From assembly GCA_037441225.1 (NCBI GenBank), contig JBBISU010000038.1, positions 1 to 30,310 of the forward strand: DNA of 30,310 nucleotides. Direction: 5' to 3'. Shown piece after piece: positions 23,465 through 30,310 of this stretch (positions within the stretch are counted from its first letter, which is position 1; the number at the start of each line of letters is the position of its first letter). The notes under the pieces were generated by a model. It did not search any database, was not told the origin of the DNA, and worked only from the letters and a program-made list of their open reading frames with translations. The translations under genes and the position numbers were made by a program. This DNA comes from JBBFMJ01 sp037441225. GTDB taxonomy: Bacteria > Acidobacteriota > Thermoanaerobaculia > UBA2201.

Positions 23465-23587
23465 GCACATAAAAATTTTAAGATAATAATTCTTATTATT
23501 TTTAAAGTTACACAAGGGTAATCCATTCTTTAATCCTTCCTCCCACAAAAAGCATAACTGGAATACTATATAGAATTCTATAAGCCC

Positions 23588-23616
23588 TTGACAATTTGAT
23601 TTATTTATAGTATATT
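23588..23616 (+). promoter_or_regulatory. Promoter of the initiator tRNA
   Basis: A perfect TTGACA (23588-23593), a 17-nt spacer and TATATT (23611-23616) end only 5 nt before the first base of the tRNA. Transcription would begin at or within a base or two of the mature 5' end. It may also serve the ribosomal protein genes behind the tRNA. Confidence 0.75.
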
Positions 23617-23621
23617 ATATT

Positions 23622-23695
23622 TGCGGGGTAGAGCAGTCAGGTAGCTCGGAAGGCTCATAACCTTCAGGTCGGTAGTTCGAATCTACCCCCCGCAA
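23622..23695 (+). tRNA. tRNA-fMet (initiator, anticodon CAU), no encoded CCA
   Basis: A full cloverleaf can be folded: acceptor GCGGGG/CCCCGC (2-7/66-71), D-stem GAGC/GCTC, anticodon stem GAAGG/CCTTC with loop CTCATAA, and T-stem GGTAG/CTACC with loop TTCGAAT. A11-U24, a purine-pyrimidine pair, is an initiator trait, as is the overall match to bacterial fMet sequences. Two oddities: position 1 is U facing A72 (usually a C1-A72 mismatch), and only two of the three initiator G-C pairs in the anticodon stem are present (A29-U41). The 3' end reads ACTA, so CCA must be added. Confidence 0.9.
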
Positions 23696-23704
23696 CTAAA
23701 AAAT

Positions 23705-23733
23705 TTTCCTTGCTTTTCTATTTTAAAAGGAAA
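23705..23733 (+). promoter_or_regulatory. Hairpin in the rpsF leader
   Basis: TTTCCTT (23705-23711) pairs with AAGGAAA (23727-23733) across a 15-nt loop, and CCG follows at 23735-23737. S6 and S18 repress their own message through a leader RNA containing a conserved CCG in many bacteria. Whether this sequence is such a site is only a possibility; the stem could also just punctuate the tRNA-mRNA junction. Confidence 0.25.
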
Positions 23734-23759
23734 GCCGATTAAGACCATAAGGAGGTTTT

Positions 23760-24110
23760 ATGCGAGTTTACGAAATTTTTTACCTTATAGAAGGAGATCT
23801 TTCAGAAGATAAAAAAAAGGAAGTTCTTCAGGAAGTTAAGAATCTTCTTCTTGAAAAAGCCCAAATCTTAGAAGAAAAAGAATTTGGGAAGAGAAGGCTT
23901 GCTTATCCAATAAAGAAGAAGATAGAAGGTGTTTATTATCTTACTTATTTTTCCTCACCACCAGATTTTATTAAAAGGATTTCCACAAAATTAAATCAAA
24001 TGGAAGGTGTTTTAAGGCATCATATTGAAAGGATTGATTTAGTTTATAAAAAATATGGTATGCCAATCCCAGGTATGATAAAAAAGGAGGATGAGAATGT
24101 CTCAAGCTAA
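23760..24110 (+). CDS. rpsF: 30S ribosomal protein S6
   Basis: The 116-aa protein has the S6 pattern: MRVYEIFYLIEGDLSEDKKK (core YEIFYLIEG), EFGKRRLAYPIKKKIEGVYYLTYF (core KRRLAYPI) and LNQMEGVLRHHIERI. S6 binds the central domain of 16S rRNA together with S18, whose gene follows. AAGGAGGTTTT precedes the ATG. The ssb gene usually between rpsF and rpsR is absent. Confidence 0.97.
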   Translation: MRVYEIFYLIEGDLSEDKKKEVLQEVKNLLLEKAQILEEKEFGKRRLAYPIKKKIEGVYYLTYFSSPPDFIKRISTKLNQMEGVLRHHIERIDLVYKKYGMPIPGMIKKEDENVSS

Positions 24111-24330
24111 AAGATTTTTTTTCCGTTATAAAAGGAAATGCAAATTTTGTGAAGAAAAAACTGATTACATTGATTTCAAAAATAGCAATCTTTTATCTGA
24201 GTTTATAACTGAAAGAGGGAAAATCCTTTCGAGGAAGTTTACTGGTACTTGTTCAAAACACCAAAGGAAGCTTGAAAGAGCAATAAAAGTTGCAAGGATT
24301 ATGGCTCTTCTTCCCTTTGTAAAAAAATAA
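24097..24330 (+). CDS. rpsR: 30S ribosomal protein S18, zinc-binding form
   Basis: The 77-aa protein reads KCKFCEEKTDYIDFKN, then SRKFTGTCSKHQRKLERAIKVARIMALLPF (core TGTCSKHQRKL, RAIKVARIMALLPF). Cys-X2-Cys and Cys-X2-His give the zinc-binding version of S18. I place the start at ATG 24097 rather than 24091: AAAGGAGG ends 7 nt before 24097, while the earlier ATG is only 1 nt from it. It overlaps the end of rpsF by 14 nt. Confidence 0.97.
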   Translation: MSQAKRFFFRYKRKCKFCEEKTDYIDFKNSNLLSEFITERGKILSRKFTGTCSKHQRKLERAIKVARIMALLPFVKK

Positions 24331-24340
24331 AGGAGGAGAA

Positions 24341-24790
24341 ATGAAAGTTATTTTGATAGAAGATGTGGAAAAATTAGGGGTTCAAGGGCAAATAGTTGAT
24401 GTAAAACCAGGTTTTGCAAGAAACTATTTAATTCCAAAGGGGCTTGCCTGGCTTTATAATAAATCAAATTTAAAAAGATTAGAACATCAAAAGAAACTTT
24501 GGGAAGTTAAAAATATCAAGGAAAAAGAAAAAGCACAGATTTTGAAGGAAAAAATTGAAACAATGGAAATTAAAATTTCTGCAAAAGTTGGGGAAGAAAA
24601 TTTGCTCTATGGAACTATAACCTCTGCTCAAATATCAAAGGTTCTTGAAGATAAAGGAATTTTAATAGATAGAAGAAAGATTTTATTAGATGAACCAATT
24701 AAGAGAGCAGGATACCATGATATAAAATTAAAGCTCCATAAAGATATAGAAGCCACCTTAAAGTTAGAGGTGGTAAGTGAAGAACAATAA
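24341..24790 (+). CDS. rplI: 50S ribosomal protein L9
   Basis: The 149-aa protein has the L9 N-domain MKVILIEDVEKLGVQGQIVD and VKPGFARNYLIPKGLAW (core GFARNYLIP), a long connecting helix (about 41-75) and the C-domain with LYGTITSAQIS. L9 binds domain V of 23S rRNA and helps keep the reading frame. GGAGGAG precedes the ATG. The end overlaps the methyltransferase gene by 14 nt. Confidence 0.97.
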   Translation: MKVILIEDVEKLGVQGQIVDVKPGFARNYLIPKGLAWLYNKSNLKRLEHQKKLWEVKNIKEKEKAQILKEKIETMEIKISAKVGEENLLYGTITSAQISKVLEDKGILIDRRKILLDEPIKRAGYHDIKLKLHKDIEATLKLEVVSEEQ

Positions 24791-25877
24791 CTTAAATGAT
24801 TTTATTGATTTATTTGAAAAAAACAAGAAACTTCCTCATAAATCAAAAAGAAAATATATTGGTTTTTTCCTTGATTTATTAAGAAAAATCTTTGCTCCAG
24901 TCTTTGAATTTTTCCTTGGAGCAAGATTAGAGACACAAAGAAAAGCAAACTTAATAATTTTAAAAGAAATTTTTGAACTAAAGAATTATACGAAGGAAAA
25001 CTTTGAAAACTTCCAAAAAAATTTTAAAGAAGTTATAAAAAATATGGAAGAGCTTCAAAAAAGTTTTCAAGAATTGCAAAAGGAAATTTATTTTTTAAGG
25101 GATGAAAGAATACCTGCCTTAAAAGATACAATAAGTTTGGGACTTGAAGGAGTTGACAGAAAAGCAGAATGGGCTTTATCAAATTTAATTGTTATAAAAC
25201 AGGCGCTTGAAAAAGGTATAAGCTTAAGGGAAGAAGAAAAAAAGGTAATAAAGGAGACATTGGTTTCCCTTGCTTTCACAGAAAAATTTAGAGGAGATAC
25301 TGAAGAGATAAAAAGAAGGCAGTCAATCTATATTGAAAAGTTAAAAAATTATAAAAATGTTGTTGATTTGGGTTGTGGAAGAGGTGAATTTTTAGAACTT
25401 TTAAGAGAAAATTCAATTTCTGGTTTTGGAGTAGAATTGGAACCCTCTTTATGTGCTATTTTGAAAGAAAAAGATTTAAATTTTTTCCAGATGAATCTCT
25501 TTGATTTTCTTGAAAAAAAGCCAATTGAATTTGATGCCCTTGTCTCTTTCCACTTGATAGAACATTTAAATTTAAAAGAAGCAATTGCACTTTTAAAACT
25601 TGCTTACTTTAATCTTCCAAAGGATGGAATTTTTATATTAGAAACGCCTAATCCTACTTCCCTTTTTTCTTTTTTAAATTTTTACAAAGACCCAGAACAT
25701 AAAACCCCCTGGCATCCTGAAACATTAAAATTTTTTTCAAAAGAAATGGGATTTCAAACAATAGAAGAAATTTATTTGCAAGAAGTAAAAGAAGCAGAAT
25801 CTTTAGATCTGCCTGAAAATGTAAAAAAACTTCTTTTTGGTCCTCAGGATTATGGAATTATTTTGAAAAAAGTATAG
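24777..25877 (+). CDS. Coiled-coil class I SAM methyltransferase (WbdD/O-antigen-type)
   Basis: The 366-aa protein starts at GTG inside rplI. Residues about 25-50 contain a hydrophobic amphipathic stretch (IGFFLDLLRKIFAPVFEFFLG), then a heptad-rich coiled coil (about 60-115), then a Rossmann methyltransferase with VVDLGCGRGEFLELL (about 194-208; SAM loop DLGCGRG), VELE, and ALVSFHLIEHL as the post-II motif. This layout and the DLGCGRGEFL...FHLIEHL pair are typical of methyltransferases linked to O-antigen or surface-glycan chain termination. The acceptor cannot be told. It overlaps rplI by 14 nt and ends 3 nt before the adaptor gene, linking ribosome and envelope genes in one transcript. Confidence 0.8.
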   Translation: MKNNNLNDFIDLFEKNKKLPHKSKRKYIGFFLDLLRKIFAPVFEFFLGARLETQRKANLIILKEIFELKNYTKENFENFQKNFKEVIKNMEELQKSFQELQKEIYFLRDERIPALKDTISLGLEGVDRKAEWALSNLIVIKQALEKGISLREEEKKVIKETLVSLAFTEKFRGDTEEIKRRQSIYIEKLKNYKNVVDLGCGRGEFLELLRENSISGFGVELEPSLCAILKEKDLNFFQMNLFDFLEKKPIEFDALVSFHLIEHLNLKEAIALLKLAYFNLPKDGIFILETPNPTSLFSFLNFYKDPEHKTPWHPETLKFFSKEMGFQTIEEIYLQEVKEAESLDLPENVKKLLFGPQDYGIILKKV

Positions 25878-25880
25878 GAT

Positions 25881-27029
25881 ATGTTTTTTAAAGATAAGAA
25901 TTTAAGGTTTTTGTTCTGGATAATTTTTATCATAATATCATTGATAATTTTAAAATTTTTATTTTTTTCAGAGAAGCCAATTGAAGTAAAAGCATATAAG
26001 GTCAAAAGGGGAACAATTGAAGAAATAGTTACAAATACAAGAGCAGGAACCTTAAAAGCAAGGAAAAGATCAAAACTTTCACCAAGGACTTCTGGTACCG
26101 TTGTTTTTTTGCCAAAGAAAAAAGGGGATTTTGTAAAGAAAGGGGAATTAATTTTAAAATTAGATGATTCAATTCAAAAAGCATCTTTGGAGACCGCTGA
26201 AAAAAACAAGGATACGCTGGAAGCAAAATTGAAAGAGATAGAAGTCTCTTTAAATTTGGCTATAAAAGAAGAAAAAAGAGCTTTTAATTTATATATGGAT
26301 AAAGTAATATCTGAGGAAATTTATGATAAAGCAAAGGCAGAAAAAGAACGGCTTGAAGCATCTTTAAATTCAACAAAAGCCCTTTTAAAACAAGCAGAAG
26401 CAGAGGTTAAGTTAGCAAAAGAAAACTTTAAGTTAACAGAGCTTTATGCACCTTTTGATGGTTATATCTCTGAAGTTTATACTGAAATAGGCGAATGGAT
26501 AGCGCCTTCTTTTCCAGGCATTGCTCTTCCTCCCATAATTGATATTATTGATTTAACAGAAATGTATGTAAGTGCACCAATTGATGAAATGGATTCAAAA
26601 AAAGTCAATTTGAGAAATGAAGTTAGGATTACAATTGATTCTTATCCAAATAAAATTTTTAAGGGTACCTTAACAAAAATCGGGGTTTATGTTCAAGATA
26701 TAATGGAACAAAATAGAACCGTGGAAGTGGAAGTATCTTTGGAAGGGGAAAGTTTTTCTGCTTTGCCAGGCACATCAGCAGATATAGAAATTATTACAAC
26801 AAAAAAGGAAAATGTTTTAATAATTCCAACTTCTTCCATAGTAAGAGACTATAATGTTTTTTGTATAGAAAACGGAAAGATATTTTTGAAAAAAATAAAA
26901 ATAGGACTCCAAAATTTTTCCTTAACGGAAGTAATTGAAGGTTTAAAAGAAGGAGAGATTATAATTTCTTCAATTGAAAATATTGATTTAAAAGAAGGCA
27001 GAAAAGCAAAGCCTATAAGTTATGATTGA
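25881..27029 (+). CDS. MacA/HlyD-type periplasmic adaptor subunit
   Basis: The 382-aa protein has an N-terminal membrane anchor (FLFWIIFIIISLIILKFLFF, about residues 10-29), a barrel-sandwich lipoyl half with SGTVVFLPKKKGDFVKKGEL (core KKGDFVKKGE), a helical hairpin (about 95-175), the second lipoyl half ELYAPFDGYISEVYTEIGEW (core APFDGYIS) and beta-barrel and membrane-proximal domains. Such adaptors link an inner-membrane ABC transporter to a TolC-like outer-membrane channel, which is not in the window. It overlaps the ATPase gene by 8 nt. Confidence 0.92.
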   Translation: MFFKDKNLRFLFWIIFIIISLIILKFLFFSEKPIEVKAYKVKRGTIEEIVTNTRAGTLKARKRSKLSPRTSGTVVFLPKKKGDFVKKGELILKLDDSIQKASLETAEKNKDTLEAKLKEIEVSLNLAIKEEKRAFNLYMDKVISEEIYDKAKAEKERLEASLNSTKALLKQAEAEVKLAKENFKLTELYAPFDGYISEVYTEIGEWIAPSFPGIALPPIIDIIDLTEMYVSAPIDEMDSKKVNLRNEVRITIDSYPNKIFKGTLTKIGVYVQDIMEQNRTVEVEVSLEGESFSALPGTSADIEIITTKKENVLIIPTSSIVRDYNVFCIENGKIFLKKIKIGLQNFSLTEVIEGLKEGEIIISSIENIDLKEGRKAKPISYD

Positions 27030-27681
27030 GCTTTCAAAAGTTACAAAGACATATAAAATGGGGGATCAAATAATATATGCCTTAAAGGATATAGATTTAA
27101 AAATTGAAAAAGGTGATTATATATCAATAATGGGACCCTCGGGCTCAGGAAAATCAACTCTTTTACACATTTTAGGGCTTTTAGACACACCTACTTCTGG
27201 TGAATATTTTTTTGAAGGAAAAGCTACAAAGGATTTATCAGATGAAGAAAGATCTCTTTTAAGAAGAAAGCATATTGGTTTTGTTTTTCAATTTTTTTAC
27301 CTCCTGCCAAGATTGAATGCTTTAAAAAATGTAGAACTTCCACTTTTGCTTTCAGGTGTCAACAAAAATGAGAGGAAAGAAAAAGCAATTTATTATCTGG
27401 AAAAAGTTGGACTCTCCAAAAGAATAAACCATAAGCCAGAAGAGTTATCAGGTGGTGAAAGACAAAGGGTTGCAATTGCAAGAGCATGCATTATGGAACC
27501 AGATATTCTCCTTGCTGATGAACCCTCAGGGAATTTGGATAGAAAATCTGCCTTCGAAGTTATAGAACTCTTAGAAAAATTTAATAGTGAAGGAAAAACT
27601 CTGGCAATTGTAACCCATGATATAGAAATTGCAAAGAGGGCAAAGCTTCGGTTGAATATAAGAGATGGTTCTTTTATATGA
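27022..27681 (+). CDS. ABC transporter ATP-binding protein, MacB/LolD class
   Basis: The 219-aa ATPase has Walker A GPSGSGKST (38-46), Q-loop FVFQFFYLLPRLNAL, signature LSGGERQRVAIARA, Walker B ILLADEPSGNLD and a His switch in VTHD. The stretch GFVFQ and the short length match the MacB/LolD/FtsE class. It powers mechanotransmission by MacB-like permeases, not channel transport. Its ATG overlaps the adaptor; the following permease starts 4 nt before its stop. Confidence 0.96.
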   Translation: MIELSKVTKTYKMGDQIIYALKDIDLKIEKGDYISIMGPSGSGKSTLLHILGLLDTPTSGEYFFEGKATKDLSDEERSLLRRKHIGFVFQFFYLLPRLNALKNVELPLLLSGVNKNERKEKAIYYLEKVGLSKRINHKPEELSGGERQRVAIARACIMEPDILLADEPSGNLDRKSAFEVIELLEKFNSEGKTLAIVTHDIEIAKRAKLRLNIRDGSFI

Positions 27682-28877
27682 ATTTTTCTGATTCAATAAA
27701 GTATATAATTGATAATATAAAAAATCACAAATTAAGGGTTACACTTACAATAATTGGCGTTTCAATTGGTATATTTTTGGTTATAATTTTAACCTCCCTT
27801 GTTGAAGGTGCCCGCCTATATGTCTTACAAGAATTTTTAGAGCTTGGAAGTAATTTAATAATTGTAATGCCAGGGAAAGTTGAAACCTCCGGAGCTATGC
27901 CCTGGGGCGGAATTACAAAAGATTTAACAATTGAAGATTATATAAATTTGAGAAATCATTATTTAGAGTTTAAAATTGGCGCACCTATTGTTGTTTCCAC
28001 AGAAAAGGTAAAATACAAAAATAAATCCAGATCTGTGGCAATCTTGGGAACAACAAGGGAATATTCAGAGGTTCGTTTGCTTGAAACTACTTATGGTGAC
28101 TTTCTGCCTTCTAAAAACCCTTATGACTTATCTTATTCAATTGTTCTGGGTTCAAAACTTTCAAAAGAAATATTTGGTGCAGAAAATCCAGTTGGGAAAA
28201 TTGTAAAGGTTGGGAATACAAGGTTTAAAGTATGGGGTGTTTTAAAACCTAAGGGTAAAATGCTTGGCTTTGATTTAGATGACCTTGCTTTCATACCAGT
28301 TAAAACATCAATGAAAATTTTCAATAAAAACTCCCTTTTTAGAATTGTTTTAAAAGCACCACCAAATTCAAATATTGAAGAAGAAAAGAAAAAGGTTTTA
28401 AATTTTTTAAAAAAATTACATAGAGTGGAAGATGTCACAGTAATCACTCAGGAATCAATGCTTTCTTCTTTTTCTTTAATTATGAAAATGCTTTCTTATG
28501 TTCTATCGGCTATTGCTGCAATTTCTTTGATTGTAGCAGGGCTTGGAATTATGAATATTATGCTTATATCTGTTTCTGAAAGAACACAGGAGATTGGAAT
28601 TTTGCGTGCCTGTGGCGCCTTGAAAAATCAAGTTCTTTCAATTTTTATAAGAGAAGCTATTCTTTTATCTTCTTTTGGTGGCTTCATTGGCATAGTCCTT
28701 AGTTTTATTTCTATAATCCTTTTCAAAAATATATATCCAAATTTTCCAATAAAAACTCCAGTTTGGGCATTGGTATCTGCAATCCTGCTGGCATTTTTTG
28801 TTGGCACCTTTTCTGGTTTTTTCCCTGCTTTAAAAGCATCTAAGATTGATCCAATTCAGGCGTTAAGAAAAAAATGA
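27678..28877 (+). CDS. MacB-like ABC permease, first copy
   Basis: The 399-aa protein has the MacB topology: membrane helix 1 (about 21-43), a large periplasmic domain (about 44-275), then three C-terminal helices (about 276-395) with the FtsX-type sequence IMNIMLISVSERTQEIGILRACGA (core SERTQEIGILRA) and a final PALKASKIDPIQALR. It pairs with the next gene as two half-permeases, or as a homodimer. Export of a lipoprotein, peptide or drug is possible; the cargo is unknown. Translation is coupled by ATG overlap with both neighbours. Confidence 0.94.
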   Translation: MNFSDSIKYIIDNIKNHKLRVTLTIIGVSIGIFLVIILTSLVEGARLYVLQEFLELGSNLIIVMPGKVETSGAMPWGGITKDLTIEDYINLRNHYLEFKIGAPIVVSTEKVKYKNKSRSVAILGTTREYSEVRLLETTYGDFLPSKNPYDLSYSIVLGSKLSKEIFGAENPVGKIVKVGNTRFKVWGVLKPKGKMLGFDLDDLAFIPVKTSMKIFNKNSLFRIVLKAPPNSNIEEEKKKVLNFLKKLHRVEDVTVITQESMLSSFSLIMKMLSYVLSAIAAISLIVAGLGIMNIMLISVSERTQEIGILRACGALKNQVLSIFIREAILLSSFGGFIGIVLSFISIILFKNIYPNFPIKTPVWALVSAILLAFFVGTFSGFFPALKASKIDPIQALRKK

Positions 28878-30070
28878 TAAATCTTTTAATCTTTGTCATA
28901 GGTTCTTTAAAAGGACATAAATTAAGAGCAATCATTTCTGCCTTAGGAATTGCAATTGGAATTATATCTGTTTTATCTCTAACTTCTCTTGGGGAAGGAA
29001 CAAAGATTTATATTGTCTCACAGTTTACCCAATTTGGAACAAATATAGTAGCAGTAATACCTGGAAATGTTAAAACAATTGGAATTCCAGGTGTTTTTGG
29101 TGGAACTACAAATCCTTTGACTTTGGAAGATGCAGAAGAAATCGGAAAAATCCCTCTGGCAAAAAGTTTTACTCCAATTGTGATGGGACAGGCAAGGGTT
29201 GAGTACAAGCAAAGAGGGAGGAGTGTTTACATTTTTGGTGTAAACCATAAAGCCACTGAAACATGGAAATTTAAAGTAGATTACGGAAAGTTTTTGCCAG
29301 TTGAAGATATAAAAAAAGAAAGCAGTTATGTAGTTTTAGGTCCAAAATTATCAAAGGAAATCTTTGGAACTGAAAACCCATTAGGAAAAAAGGTAAAAAT
29401 TGGAGGAAGACCCTTTAAGGTCTTAGGGGTTATGGAAAAAAAAGGTATTTTTTTGGGCTTTGACATAAATGATGCTGCCTATATCCCTTCCTCTACTGCT
29501 TTGAAAATTTTTAATTTAAGGGAATGCAATGAAATTGATGTTCTTGCTGTTTCATCAGAAGCAATTGACAAACTTGTGGTAGATATAAAAAATTTACTTA
29601 AAAAAAGACATAGAGGCGAAGAAGATTTTACAGTCCAAACTCAAAAGGATATGCTTGAGACCTTCAATAAAATAATGAATATTATAACAATTGCAGTTAC
29701 AGCAATTGCAGGAATTTCTCTTTTTGTTGGTGCAATTGGAATTTTGACAATAATGTGGGTCTCTGTTAATGAGAGAACTTCTGAGATAGGGCTTTTAAGG
29801 GCTTTGGGTTGTACAGATAAAAAAGTTGGCTTTTTGTTCTTATTGGAAGCTCAAATTTTAAGTTTAATTGGTGGATTCTTTGGAATTATATTTAGTTTAA
29901 TATTAGTAGGAGTCCTAAAATATTTCATTCCAGATTTGCCCTTAAAAATTCCAAATTATTCAATTATTTTAAGTTTAATTATCAGTTTTTTGGTAGGGCT
30001 TTTGTCTGGATGGCTTCCTGCAAGGCGTGCTTCAAGATTGGATCCAATAGAAGCATTAAGAGAAGAATAA
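28874..30070 (+). CDS. MacB-like ABC permease, second copy
   Basis: The 398-aa paralogue of the previous protein has the same topology and closing motifs: ERTSEIGLLRALGC and PARRASRLDPIEALREE. The shared periplasmic block (VVLGPKLSKEIFGTENPLGK here, IVLGSKLSKEIFGAENPVGK there) shows tandem duplication. The copies have since diverged, so a heterodimer is likely. It overlaps the first permease by 4 nt. No further gene follows on this strand in the window. Confidence 0.94.
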   Translation: MINLLIFVIGSLKGHKLRAIISALGIAIGIISVLSLTSLGEGTKIYIVSQFTQFGTNIVAVIPGNVKTIGIPGVFGGTTNPLTLEDAEEIGKIPLAKSFTPIVMGQARVEYKQRGRSVYIFGVNHKATETWKFKVDYGKFLPVEDIKKESSYVVLGPKLSKEIFGTENPLGKKVKIGGRPFKVLGVMEKKGIFLGFDINDAAYIPSSTALKIFNLRECNEIDVLAVSSEAIDKLVVDIKNLLKKRHRGEEDFTVQTQKDMLETFNKIMNIITIAVTAIAGISLFVGAIGILTIMWVSVNERTSEIGLLRALGCTDKKVGFLFLLEAQILSLIGGFFGIIFSLILVGVLKYFIPDLPLKIPNYSIILSLIISFLVGLLSGWLPARRASRLDPIEALREE

Positions 30071-30207
30071 TATTTATTTTTGACTTTTTTTATTATACAA
30101 AATATACTATAAAAATATTTAATAAGTCCAAAAGAAAAAATCATAACACCTATTATAATAATTTGAAAACCAATAAAAAAAGGAATTAGCAAAAACCCAG
30201 CTATCAT
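29956..30207 (-). CDS. Possible small membrane protein, low confidence
   Basis: A minus-strand frame from ATG 30207 encodes a strongly hydrophobic hairpin: MIAGFLLIPFFIGFQIIIIG then VMIFSFGLIKYFYSIF. It is open further back to 30254, where INKYTIIGLII is also hydrophobic. A TTGACT...TATAAT pair (30282-30252) inside the dispersed repeat would transcribe it. Against this: no ribosome site, and the last 115 nt lie antisense to the end of the permease gene. The N-terminal half looks protein-like; the tail does not. Confidence 0.25.
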   Translation of the reverse strand: MIAGFLLIPFFIGFQIIIIGVMIFSFGLIKYFYSIFCIIKKVKNKYYSSLNASIGSNLEARLAGSHPDKSPTKKLIIKLKIIE

Positions 30208-30259
30208 AATAATTAATCCAATTATTGTATATTTATTAATTGGAAGAAAATATTATAAC

Positions 30260-30310
30260 CCAACTTGCACAATTGTAGTCAAAAAAACAACTGTTATCTG
30301 CATTTTCTAA
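30260..30310. repeat. Dispersed repeat, copy 2 (matches 16464-16515), cut by window end
   Basis: Begins CCAACTTGCACAATTGTAGT and is about 87% identical to copy 1. The right end lies beyond the window. On the minus strand TTGACT (30282-30277) and TATAAT (30257-30252), 19 nt apart, form a promoter-like pair at its left edge. Confidence 0.8.

Noticed and set aside
23411..23470. Rho-independent terminator after mscL
   Set aside because: The hairpin has a mismatch and no T-tract follows; it fits better as a repeat relic.
29008..29248. Minus-strand frames inside the second permease gene
   Set aside because: They are short, antisense to conserved MacB sequence, and overlap each other in different frames.

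Overview
The window is AT-rich bacterial DNA (about 30% G+C by eye). The organism is probably a diderm: it has a LOS/LPS-core-type family 2 glycosyltransferase, a MacA/MacB-type export operon, a possible Tat-type signal peptide and several secreted proteins. I cannot place it in a phylum. The composition and the palindromic intergenic repeats would suit one of the poorly cultured AT-rich lineages, but that is a guess. Strong GGAGG ribosome sites occur in front of many genes. At least three genes appear instead to be leaderless, with the -10 box exactly 7 nt before the ATG.

Layout. (1) 1-770: the end of a gene of unknown function, broken by an apparent frameshift. (2) 4803-748, minus strand: an operon of a GT39-type membrane glycosyltransferase, a MEMO1-AMMECR1 fusion and a DUF362 protein. 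(3) 4889-5335: a cyclic-nucleotide-binding-domain protein. (4) 7698-5314, minus: pyrK-pyrD-pyrF, for the last part of UMP synthesis. A degenerate alkaline-phosphatase-superfamily membrane protein (7718-8923) diverges from it through a 19-bp gap in which the two -10 boxes lie on top of each other. (5) 13705-8926, minus: a tightly packed operon of an M50 (site-2) peptidase, scpA, scpB, an RsuA/RluB pseudouridine synthase, hisC, cmk and a double zinc-ribbon protein. (6) 13706-14376: a gene-free stretch with at least three hairpin elements. (7) 16247-14377, minus: a WaaE-like glycosyltransferase and a divergent YchF GTPase.

(8) 16248-20049 is the accessory part of the window. Two secreted proteins, a large Cys-rich transglutaminase-like protein (with an apparent frameshift) and a 227-aa partner, sit between two gene-free stretches of about 600 bp that hold dispersed repeats, a MITE-like inverted repeat and what may be a gene relic. 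(9) 20050-23410: panB-panC-panD, a PleD-like response regulator/diguanylate cyclase, and MscL with a zinc-ribbon tail. (10) 23622-30070: initiator tRNA, rpsF-rpsR-rplI (no ssb), a coiled-coil methyltransferase, then a MacA-like adaptor, an ABC ATPase and two tandem MacB-like permeases. The last 240 bp hold a second copy of a repeat seen at 16464 and possibly a small membrane-protein gene.

Most of the window is housekeeping. The points of most interest are the leaderless divergent promoter, the secreted transglutaminase-like pair with its repeat-rich flanks, the two apparent single-base frameshifts, the altered initiator tRNA, and the repeat families.
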